A stretch of DNA of 64,000 nucleotides from Candidatus Binatus sp. Its GTDB lineage: Bacteria; Desulfobacterota; Binatia; Binatales; Binataceae. Position 1 is the stretch's first letter, and each line of letters opens with the position of its first letter. The DNA is taken from positions 1 through 64,000 of the forward strand of contig NZ_DATCTO010000063.1 in the NCBI RefSeq assembly GCF_036567905.1, given 5' to 3'. Positions 58,007 to 64,000 of the stretch are shown here, one piece after another. The notes below the pieces were generated by a model. It did no database searches and was not told where the DNA came from. It saw only the letters and a list, made by a program, of their open reading frames with translations. The translations under genes and the position numbers were made by a program.

Positions 58007-58456
58007 TCAAGGTGCAGGCACGGCGGGTTGCGAAGCCCATCTCAGGAGCGCCTGTTTCTCATCATCGGTCAGGCGTGCCGAGTGATCGAGCATCGTGTAA
58101 TCCCCGGGCGGCATCGAACCAGCGCTAACGGAGTGATTGATGCTCTTCAGCTCTGCGGATCTCTTCTCCGCATCGTAAGTCTGCCAGTCGGAAAAATTCA
58201 GCACGCCGCGCGCGGAGTTGGCGGCGAGATGGGTCGGCGAAATAGCCGCATACCACGGAGCGCTTCCCCCGGTCGAATGGCATTGATAACAGGAGCTCTC
58301 GAGGATCGCGTTCACTTGCCGGTCGGTGCTGACCGCGTTCGCAGAACTCGAGGCAGTCGCCGCTGGAGTGGCTGTCTCCTGCGAGCTTGAACAGCCCACG
58401 ATCAGCACAGCGAGACCAACAAGGGATGCTATCGGGAATAAAGTCTTAAACATCAT
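58007..58456 (-). CDS. Haem-binding domain lipoprotein
   Basis: A 149-residue lipoprotein (lipobox VLIVGC near residue 22). The mature part has one c-type haem motif CYQCHS in VNAILESSCYQCHSTGGSAP, then SINHSVSAGSMPPGDYTMLD and HSARLTDDEKQALLRWA, the pattern of the small haem-binding (PF14376-like) domain with distal ligands in MPP..Y..xH. Exported mono-haem electron carrier or sensor by inference. It is convergent with the ABC exporter genes and divergent from the aminotransferase. Confidence 0.85.
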   Translation of the reverse strand: MMFKTLFPIASLVGLAVLIVGCSSSQETATPAATASSSANAVSTDRQVNAILESSCYQCHSTGGSAPWYAAISPTHLAANSARGVLNFSDWQTYDAEKRSAELKSINHSVSAGSMPPGDYTMLDHSARLTDDEKQALLRWASQPAVPAP

Positions 58457-58504
58457 CGTTCATGCATTATAACACGATACGAAACAAATCTTCGAAGTGA
58501 GAAG

Positions 58505-59881
58505 GTGACCACCCTCATGGCAGATGCGAAAACTTCTTCGGTACAGCAGCCACTGTACGCAAAATATGTAAATCCGCAGTGGGTCCGGCTGCTCGACGTC
58601 TTGGGAATGAACGTTCGCTACGCGAGCTGTCTCGGTTCCGAGCTTTTCACTGAGGATGGCCGGCGGATTCTGGATTTTAATTCCGGCTACTGCGTTCATA
58701 ACGTGGGACACAACCATCCTGGGGTAGTACGCGCCGTTAAGGCGGAACTCGACCGCAACGGACCCGCGATGCTGCAAGGTCACGTGCCGGAATTGGCCGG
58801 CGAGCTGGCTCAGCGTCTGTGTGGGCAGGCGGGCGGGAGGTTATCCAAGGTCTTCTTTTGCAGTTCCGGAAGCGAAGGCGTCGAAGCGGTCATCAAGTTT
58901 GCCCGCGCTCACACCAGGCGCCCCGGGATCCTGTATGCAAGTGGCGGCTTTCATGGACTCACCTGCGGCGCGCTGTCCCTGATGGACAATCCATTCTGGA
59001 CCGCCGAGTTCGGGCCGCTGCTTCCGGAAACGCAGCCGGTGCCATTCGGCGATATAGGGCAGTTGGAAAAGCACTTGTCGTCCAGGAAATTTGCGGCGTT
59101 CGTTGTCGAACCGATTCAGGCCGAAGCCGGAGTTTTGATTCCACCGCCAAATTATCTGGAACAAGCGCAGTCGCTATGTCGGTGCCATGGCACGCTGTTC
59201 GTGCTCGACGAGGTGCAGACCGGCATGTATCGCACGGGCCCGTTTCTCGCGGCGCACCACTTCAGGGTTGAGCCCGACATGGTGGTCCTCGCCAAGGCGA
59301 TTAGCGGCGGCCTGGTTCCGTCAGGGGCGGTGCTGATGTCGGATGCGGTCTATAATTCCGTCTATAGCTCGTTCAAGCGTTCGATCATTCACACATCGAC
59401 CTATAGCGAGAACAGCCTTTCGATGCGCGCCGGCCTTGCCACGATGGATGTACTCGCGGACGGCAACTTGGGCGAACGCGGCGAGCGATTGGGACGACAG
59501 CTTCGCGAGAAGTTGACCTCGCGGCTGTCGCGCTACGATATGATAAAAGAGATCCGGGGACTTGGAATGATGTCCGGCATCGAGTTCCGTCCTCCAAAAA
59601 AGTTTCGCCTCAGAATTCTGTTCGAAGCATTCTCGAGAATTCATCCAGCGATGTTCGGACAGGTGCTGGTGATGCGTCTTTTCCGCGACAAGGCGATATA
59701 CAGTCAAATCTGTGGGAACAACTTTATGGTGCTCAAAGTCGCTCCTGCGCTGGTGATAAACGAATCGCAGTTGGATGAGTTCGTCGACGCGATGGAGGCA
59801 ATCGTCGATTTGATGCATGCCTCGACCGGCTTCTGGACTGAAGCTTTGGGCATGGCACGCCGCGTCATAAATGTCATTTAG
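58505..59881 (+). CDS. Class III aminotransferase (PLP)
   Basis: A 454-458 residue PLP fold-type I class III aminotransferase, from GTG 58505 or ATG 58517. Landmarks: FNSGYCVHNVGHNHPGVVRA, FFCSSGSEGVEAVIKFARAH, LFVLDEVQTGMYRTG and the PLP lysine in VVLAKAISGGLVPSGAVLMS. Acetylornithine/ornithine-type transaminases share this layout. The opening AKYVNPQWVRLLDVLGMNVR resembles aminotransferases of hopanoid clusters (HpnO-like), but no other hopanoid gene is nearby, so the substrate stays open. It overlaps the YceI gene by 11 nt. Confidence 0.88.
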   Translation: MTTLMADAKTSSVQQPLYAKYVNPQWVRLLDVLGMNVRYASCLGSELFTEDGRRILDFNSGYCVHNVGHNHPGVVRAVKAELDRNGPAMLQGHVPELAGELAQRLCGQAGGRLSKVFFCSSGSEGVEAVIKFARAHTRRPGILYASGGFHGLTCGALSLMDNPFWTAEFGPLLPETQPVPFGDIGQLEKHLSSRKFAAFVVEPIQAEAGVLIPPPNYLEQAQSLCRCHGTLFVLDEVQTGMYRTGPFLAAHHFRVEPDMVVLAKAISGGLVPSGAVLMSDAVYNSVYSSFKRSIIHTSTYSENSLSMRAGLATMDVLADGNLGERGERLGRQLREKLTSRLSRYDMIKEIRGLGMMSGIEFRPPKKFRLRILFEAFSRIHPAMFGQVLVMRLFRDKAIYSQICGNNFMVLKVAPALVINESQLDEFVDAMEAIVDLMHASTGFWTEALGMARRVINVI

Positions 59882-60485
59882 TATTCGCGCGTTCGTATTC
59901 GCGCTCGCGATGGCGGCCTTTGTGCATCAGGCTGCGGCGGCGCAATTGCGTTCCGGAACGCTGGAGCTCGACCCGTCAAAAACACTGATTGAGTTTCACT
60001 TGCCGGGCGCGCTCCATACTACGCACGGAACATTTAAGCTTGAGCATGGAATCATCAAAGCCGATCCAGCCACCGGCGAAGCCGGCGGCTCGATCATTGT
60101 CGATGCCAAAAGCGGCGACAGTGGCTTGAGTTCGCGTGATAACCGGATGAAGGACAGCGTTCTCGAAGTTCAGAAGTATCCGCAAATCACTTTCGCCCCT
60201 GGGCACGTCACCGGGCAGCTGGGGACAGACGGTCAGTTTCAGGCAAAGCTGCAAGGAGTTCTGACACTTCACGGGGCAGGACACCAAATCGTTATGGAGG
60301 TTAGGGGTCGGCTAGTCGGAAACAGCTTGATTGCCAAGTCCCATTTTTCAGTGCCGTACGTCGATTGGGGTCTGAAAGACCCGAGCATTCTATTGCTCAC
60401 CGTCGCGAAGCAAGTCGATATCGACATCGCCACCGCAGGACATGTCGTCTGGACCAGAGACCAGGCCCGAGGTTCTAACAAGTAA
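59871..60485 (+). CDS. YceI family periplasmic lipocalin-like protein
   Basis: A 204-residue exported protein with a signal peptide ending near AAA (residue 22). The YceI domain shows GTLELDPSKTLIEFHLPGAL, HTTHGTFKLEHGIIKADPAT, GLSSRDNRMKDSVLEVQKYP and VPYVDWGLKDPSILLLTVAK. This fold binds isoprenoid-like or other long hydrophobic molecules, so it could carry a lipid product of this island; that is inference. It overlaps the end of the aminotransferase gene. Confidence 0.92.
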   Translation: MSFSIRAFVFALAMAAFVHQAAAAQLRSGTLELDPSKTLIEFHLPGALHTTHGTFKLEHGIIKADPATGEAGGSIIVDAKSGDSGLSSRDNRMKDSVLEVQKYPQITFAPGHVTGQLGTDGQFQAKLQGVLTLHGAGHQIVMEVRGRLVGNSLIAKSHFSVPYVDWGLKDPSILLLTVAKQVDIDIATAGHVVWTRDQARGSNK

Positions 60486-60515
60486 GGCAGCATGGCCTGC
60501 ACTGCAGCCCGAAAA

Positions 60516-60538
60516 CTCTGCCAATTTGCGGCAGAGTC
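60516..60538. terminator. Hairpin between YceI and tRNA-Leu
   Basis: ACTCTGCC and GGCAGAGT form a perfect 8-bp stem over a 7-nt loop, 30 nt after the YceI stop. There is no T tract, so termination is only possible, not shown. Confidence 0.35.
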
Positions 60539-60686
60539 CCGCGATCCGCTGACCCGCCCCGGAACAGTGTGCGAACAAGGGAGGGCCGCTTTCACGGTTC
60601 TCCCATGGCGGCTCTACACTCCTTGGGCGCCGGGGCGGGAGCATCGTGTCCCGTTTTCTCCCGGCTCAAGAGACAGGGAGGAGGAG

Positions 60687-61019
60687 TGGTGCGGGCGGAG
60701 GGAGTCGAACCCTCACGAGCCGTTAAGCTCAACGGATTTTCATACCATCTACGGCTTTCGCCGCCCGGACGCTGCGTTCTGAAGCGCACGCGTCAGGTTT
60801 GCGGTCTGGACTATCCCTTCACCGTCTCCCGGAAGATCCGGGGCTTAGGTGCTGCCCGTCTAGTCTCTACACCTTCCCGGCTGAAATGTTCCTGCCGGGC
60901 TTGGCTCGGGATTGCCATTTCAGGTTTCCCCGAATTTGGGCAGTTCTGCATCGCCGGTTTCCCAGGCGAGCACTCAAGTTTCCTTAAGTCCGTAGCGTCT
61001 GCCATTCCGCCACGCCCGC
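60687..61019 (-). tRNA. tRNA-Leu(UAA), interrupted by a group I intron
   Basis: Minus strand. The 5' exon (61019-60986) is acceptor GCGGGCG, D-arm GCGGAATGGCAGACGC and anticodon arm to ACGGACTT. The 3' exon (60740-60687) is AAAA-TCCGT, variable arm GAGC-TTAACG-GCTC, T-arm GAGGG-TTCGACT-CCCTC, acceptor CGCCCGC and encoded ACCA. Exons join to ACGGA-CTTAAAA-TCCGT, a perfect anticodon arm with UAA. The intron sits after U34, as in cyanobacterial and plastid trnL. It differs from the split tRNA-Leu around it (which lacks encoded CCA), so it is a separate gene. Confidence 0.93.
60741..60985 (-). ncRNA. Group I intron (IC3-like), 245 nt
   Basis: The intron begins AAGGAAACTTGAGTGC after the exon end ACUU; GAGU pairs with ACUU to make P1 with a U-G wobble at the 5' splice site. 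The core contains AGAGACTAGACGGGCAGC and, further on, GAAGGGATAGTCCAGACC; GACTA and TAGTC pair as P7, the guanosine site. It ends in G before AAAATCCG. These are the known features of tRNA-Leu(UAA) introns. No homing endonuclease is encoded, so splicing would be autocatalytic. Confidence 0.9.
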
Positions 61020-61095
61020 ATGGCTGGTCATTTGGAGCTATCTATCACACGGGGCAGCGGGATGTAACGTCAGTTTGGTGGTAACCGTACGAGAC

Positions 61096-61104
61096 TTTTA
61101 AGTC
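61096..61104 (-). repeat. Attachment-site core, right
   Basis: GACTTAAAA, identical to 50189-50197. Joining the element-side sequences of the two junctions gives GGGACTTAAAAGTCTC, whose arms GGGACTT and AAGTCTC are near-inverted repeats, as expected for integrase core sites of an attP. Confidence 0.7.
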
Positions 61105-61133
61105 ATCTGCGTATGCCATTTCGCCACCCCGGC
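61096..61133 (-). pseudogene. tRNA-Leu(UAA) 5' half (split gene)
   Basis: Minus strand from 61133: acceptor GCCGGGG, TG, D-arm GCG-AAATGGCATA-CGC, A, GATGA and loop CTTAAAA. After GACTTAAAA the sequence turns to GTCTCGTACGG, which cannot complete a variable or T-arm. Its acceptor pairs 7/7 with the 3' half at 50142-50197. The stem reads GATGA against TCCTC, one mismatch, which could be decay after the split. Confidence 0.9.
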
Positions 61134-61336
61134 GAATAAGCGAGCAAGATCGTTAAATCATAAAGACGCCCGCGCGCGAAGATGGCGCATTGGACTGCCC
61201 GCGCGCGCCTTTGCGCCAATTCGAAGCGGCCCCGCAATTGTTCTTTCGATCTGGTGCGCGATGGATATATGCTCGATGCTGCGGCGCGCCGTGGATGCTG
61301 ACGGTCGCCGACTGCATCGACGAGAAGGCGGACTCC

Positions 61337-61885
61337 TTGCCGCAAAGGCTGTTCATTGTCGCGGTTCTATTGGCGCTGATCGTACCGGGTTGCTCCATAT
61401 ACCGTCACTACGAAGCCTCGCGGCCTGAGGCCGTCCAAAAAACCGAAGCGACGCTCTCCGACGCGGGCTTCACCACAATCAAAATCGACACTGACGACAA
61501 AGTCGGGCTCGTGGAAGATCTCCCGCCGTACGAGATTCGCAGCTATGCGGCCCAATCCGGCACGGTCTACTGGTACTACGACCCTGACGTCTGCTCATGC
61601 GTGTATGAAGGACACCAGAACGAATTCGACCGCTACCAGATGGCGCTGAGGCAGCAAAATGACACTGCGCAGTATGCCGAGGAATCGGAGGACCAGGAAG
61701 TTGCCTCATTGAACGCTTTGAACGGTACGTTTTTCCCTCCTCCGCTTATCTGGATTGGCGGATTCAACCCCGGACCTTTTATTGGCGGACGTGGCGGGGG
61801 CTTTTTTCACGGAGGCCGTGGCGGAGGTCGTGGCGGAGGCCGTGGCGGCGGTCGTGGCGGCGGAGGTGGCGGCGGCCGACACTAG
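61337..61885 (+). CDS. Lipoprotein with Gly/Arg-rich tail
   Basis: About 182 residues from TTG 61337, which has AGAAGG as ribosome-binding site and gives an ideal lipoprotein signal (FIVAVLLALIVPGC). The frame is open from 61190, and ATG 61295 is an alternative. The mature part has EATLSDAGFTTIKIDTDDKV, VYWYYDPDVCSCVYEGHQNE and a C-terminal tail of GGRGGG repeats. The YWYYDPDVC...C(L/V)YxG pattern is shared by small bacterial lipoproteins I have seen as hypothetical. Function unknown. Confidence 0.7.
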   Translation: MPQRLFIVAVLLALIVPGCSIYRHYEASRPEAVQKTEATLSDAGFTTIKIDTDDKVGLVEDLPPYEIRSYAAQSGTVYWYYDPDVCSCVYEGHQNEFDRYQMALRQQNDTAQYAEESEDQEVASLNALNGTFFPPPLIWIGGFNPGPFIGGRGGGFFHGGRGGGRGGGRGGGRGGGGGGGRH

Positions 61886-62132
61886 TTGGCCGCATAATTG
61901 CTCCACCTGAGACGGGCGCGGAGGTTTGCAGCATGCAAGCGACTAAGCCCGTCGATGATCACTTATGCCATCACGATCTTCACCGGCGCGTTATAGTTCT
62001 TGCGCGCAGTGTAATGCGAGCAGTTCGAGCGCCGTTGAAACCTCCGCCCATGCGCTGCGTCTATAGATGCGAGGCGGGTATGGACTTGCGGCGCACCACA
62101 GATTGAAATGAGACTCTGAAATATCATTCGCG

Positions 62133-62861
62133 ATGTTTATGAAGAATAGAACCGCGCCCGGGATGAATCGAAGCCTTGCCATCGGACTCCGAGTCGGCGC
62201 AATCGCGGCGGCAATCGCAATTTCCGGATGCGCCGTCGCGCCGCCGCCAATTGCGCATACCCCCAACGTCGTGGCGACTCCGCAACCCGGCCAGTTGGCG
62301 GTGAGTGTCGCGGCCGCGCCTACCGTCGGCGAGGTAACCCCTGTTTACGTGTCGGTTGCCAACGGCACCGACGCGGCGCGCGCGGTCGTGCCAAGCCAGG
62401 TGTTCGCGCTCAACGGCGCCGGCGAACGAGTCGCTCCTCTCCCACCGGGTGAGGCGGCCCGACAGGCCGGCAGTGCCAAGGAGCTGCAAGGAGCGATACA
62501 AAGCGCCGCCGTCAGCGGTGTCGGGGGCGCCGCCGTGGGCGCAGCCGCGGGAGCCGTCGCCGGCGCTGCCGGTAGAGCTGGCGGCTGGGGCTTCGGAACT
62601 CCGGGCGCGGGCGCGCTAATCGGCAGCGCGTTCGGCGGTGGAATGGGCATTGTCCGCGGCGCCGAAAAAGGCCAATCGAAAGCCGACCGGCAGGCCAATC
62701 AGCAGATCGAGGCGGTCTCACTCAAACCCGGGGAAGTGCGCAAGAACTTCACGGTGAGCGGCTACGTTTTCTTTCCCAAGGGGCAATACAACCAGGTCGA
62801 GATGCTACTGGTCGATCGCGAGACCGGCGACACTGAAGTCGTCCGCGAACCCTGGCACTGA
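62133..62861 (+). CDS. Lipoprotein with glycine-zipper segment
   Basis: A protein of up to 242 residues; ATG 62163 (MNRSLAIGLRVGAIAAAIAI) is an alternative start giving a shorter lipoprotein signal with lipobox AISGC. The mature part opens with a Pro/Ala-rich linker and a beta-type region (LAVSVAAAPTVGEVTPVYVS). A long glycine-zipper follows (GVGGAAVGAAAGAVAGAAGR and GALIGSAFGGGMGIVRGAEK), then VSLKPGEVRKNFTVSGYVFF. It resembles outer-membrane-associated glycine-zipper lipoproteins. Function unknown. Confidence 0.75.
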   Translation: MFMKNRTAPGMNRSLAIGLRVGAIAAAIAISGCAVAPPPIAHTPNVVATPQPGQLAVSVAAAPTVGEVTPVYVSVANGTDAARAVVPSQVFALNGAGERVAPLPPGEAARQAGSAKELQGAIQSAAVSGVGGAAVGAAAGAVAGAAGRAGGWGFGTPGAGALIGSAFGGGMGIVRGAEKGQSKADRQANQQIEAVSLKPGEVRKNFTVSGYVFFPKGQYNQVEMLLVDRETGDTEVVREPWH

Positions 62862-62878
62862 TAGGATAGTCCGCGCCC

Positions 62879-63937
62879 CTACAGCAGCGACGAGATGATC
62901 ACGATTGCGCCCTGTCCTCGGCCCTTCTCGGCAGGATCGCAAATCACCGCCTTGTGACCGATGAACTTCATGTCGGTCGGATCCACCAGACCCGCGGCGA
63001 ACGGCCGAGCGATCCCTTTCTCCACTCGATAGACGCTGCCGTCGCGCTCGTTGTTGTTCTCGGAAGCAAATTTGCCGGTGTCCGCGATCATCAACTCGTC
63101 ACCGTATGACCCGAAGCTTGACGGCGCCCACGCGAAGCCCGACGGACGGATGAATCCGACCAGGTAAACTTCATCTTTCATCTTGCCGTCGGCGCCGACC
63201 ATGCTGATACGGCCGACCTTCGACACTCCAGCCCCCTTCGCGCGCATCCCGACCAGCATCGTGTTGGCCGCCTTGGAATCCGAAGCGGGTGGAAAGGTTA
63301 TCGTGGTCAGCTCGAATACGACCGGTTTGTTGTAGGTGCCGAATGCGCTCGCCTTGCCCGACGAGTCGATCGAATAAATTGTCGCGTTGCCGCTGGTCGC
63401 CGCGTAGAGCTTGCCTGCGAATGGTGTCCCGGCCGCGCCAAATTCCAGATCGCGGCATTCGGTCGCAGCCGCGCCCGCGTCGGGCAGTTTGGCGAACGTG
63501 CTGAGCGCGCCCGACTTGTCGATTCGTTCGACCTCGCACGGCGCCTTGATATCGCCGGCCGTGGCGAGCACGAAAACATTGCCCTCGTACGAGCCGAATC
63601 CCGCCGGACCGACCGCGACTCCGGCCGGGTTCTTGATCTTCGACCTGCTCGCGAGTTGCGTCGCCTTGCCGCCGAACGTGACCGAGAAGACTCCCCCCGC
63701 CTGGTCCGACACCACCAGGACGCCGTGGTTATCCTGCAGGAAGTAGGGTGCGACCAGGCCGGGCGCCTTCAGCGCATTGATCTCGAACGGTACTTCCACG
63801 TCCAGGCCCTTGCCCGCCGCGCTCGCGATCGAGTTGGTCATGCTCGGCAGCGCGGCGATCGTCAGGGCGGCGACACTGAACGCGGTAGCGAACACCGAAA
63901 AAACTGAAAAACTACTTTTTCTTTTCAAGAAGTTCAT
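62879..63937 (-). CDS. Exported beta-propeller-like protein
   Basis: About 352 residues from ATG 63937 (MNFLKRKSSFSVFSVFATAF) with a signal peptide ending near IASAA. The mature part is a series of NHL/SMP-30-like strands: QDNHGVLVVSDQAGGVFSVT, NPAGVAVGPAGFGSYEGNVF, GKLYAATSGNATIYSIDSSG, PSGFAWAPSSFGSYGDELMI, and VDPTDMKFIGHKAVICDPAE. A periplasmic propeller without recognisable catalytic motif; gluconolactonase-like activity is possible but not supported. Its start lies inside the preceding partial gene (26-nt overlap). Confidence 0.75.
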   Translation of the reverse strand: MNFLKRKSSFSVFSVFATAFSVAALTIAALPSMTNSIASAAGKGLDVEVPFEINALKAPGLVAPYFLQDNHGVLVVSDQAGGVFSVTFGGKATQLASRSKIKNPAGVAVGPAGFGSYEGNVFVLATAGDIKAPCEVERIDKSGALSTFAKLPDAGAAATECRDLEFGAAGTPFAGKLYAATSGNATIYSIDSSGKASAFGTYNKPVVFELTTITFPPASDSKAANTMLVGMRAKGAGVSKVGRISMVGADGKMKDEVYLVGFIRPSGFAWAPSSFGSYGDELMIADTGKFASENNNERDGSVYRVEKGIARPFAAGLVDPTDMKFIGHKAVICDPAEKGRGQGAIVIISSLL

Positions 63938-64000
63938 CAAGTGCCTCGTTGACAACGTATTTTTCGTTCAGATCCCGGTCATCCAGCTCGGCCTTGCGGC
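63912..64000 (-). CDS. C-terminal end of a gene running off the window
   Basis: The last 29 codons of a minus-strand gene enter from the right edge: KAELDDRDLNEKYVVNEALD, then ELLEKKK and a TAG stop at 63912-63914. It is acidic and helical with a lysine tail. The 26-nt overlap with the propeller-protein start suggests an operon. No family can be assigned from this piece. Confidence 0.55.
   Translation of the reverse strand, partial: RKAELDDRDLNEKYVVNEALDELLEKKK

Noticed and set aside
60569..61084. A 171-codon plus-strand frame
   Set aside because: It runs antisense through the intron-containing tRNA-Leu, which explains the sequence fully.
61020..61133. A second intron-containing tRNA-Leu using the 5' half at 61096-61133
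   Set aside because: The sequence after the anticodon loop lacks group I core elements before the next tRNA begins, and the matching acceptor strand is at 50142, not nearby.

Overview
The window is a high-GC, gene-dense bacterial chromosome segment. Diderm (Gram-negative) features are many: lipoprotein signals, an NlpD/LysM-M23 lipoprotein next to pcm, a SurA-type lipoprotein isomerase, Mpl and LdcA murein recycling, and paired M16 proteases. A CaiB/BaiF CoA-transferase, an F420-type LLM oxidoreductase, a PPi-type phosphofructokinase, a NorD-like VWA protein and a type III polyketide synthase suggest an uncultured soil or sediment lineage of the Desulfobacterota/Binatota/Myxococcota kind. That placement is inference; no rRNA is present.

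Layout. 1-1830: the 3' part of a TPP riboswitch, then thiS-thiG-thiE. 1778-5705 (minus strand): pcm, an NlpD-like lipoprotein, apt, a CDF metal exporter and a membrane peroxiredoxin. 5800-6760: a tRNA-like 3' fragment and small stress or membrane genes (DUF3309, CsbD, unknown). 7131-13889: alr, purH, purD, Sua5/YrdC, DUF1015, histidine phosphatase. 13893-18995: methyltransferase, CaiB, eno, gpmI. 18982-21063: NorD-like VWA protein. 21116-23776: a complete IS1595-family element with 23-bp perfect inverted ends and an 8-bp target duplication, carrying DUF3800, HNH and a small basic protein as passengers. 23874-27242: two M16 proteases and DUF488. 27252-36879 (minus): PDZ protein, mfd, SurA-like, pdxA, uvrA. 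37011-41645: hydroxyacid dehydrogenase, then mpl, serine hydrolase and ldcA. 41771-50110: oxidoreductases, methyltransferase, PPi-PFK and several secreted proteins, ending with DUF992 and a strong terminator.

The most striking part is 50189-61104. A host tRNA-Leu(UAA) is split in its anticodon loop: the 3' half lies at 50142-50197 and the 5' half 10.9 kb away at 61096-61133, both on the minus strand with perfectly complementary acceptor arms. Between them lies an island with a sigma54 two-component system, a -24/-12 promoter, a type III PKS/FAD oxidoreductase/ABC exporter operon, a haem-binding lipoprotein, a class III aminotransferase and YceI. Just inside one end sits a complete tRNA-Leu(UAA) interrupted by a 245-nt group I intron, apparently a replacement for the broken host gene. 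No integrase gene is visible.

Housekeeping functions read directly from the sequence: thiamine, purine, D-alanine and PLP synthesis, glycolysis, murein recycling and DNA repair. The accessory regions are the 5.8-6.8 kb block, the IS element and the tRNA-Leu island.
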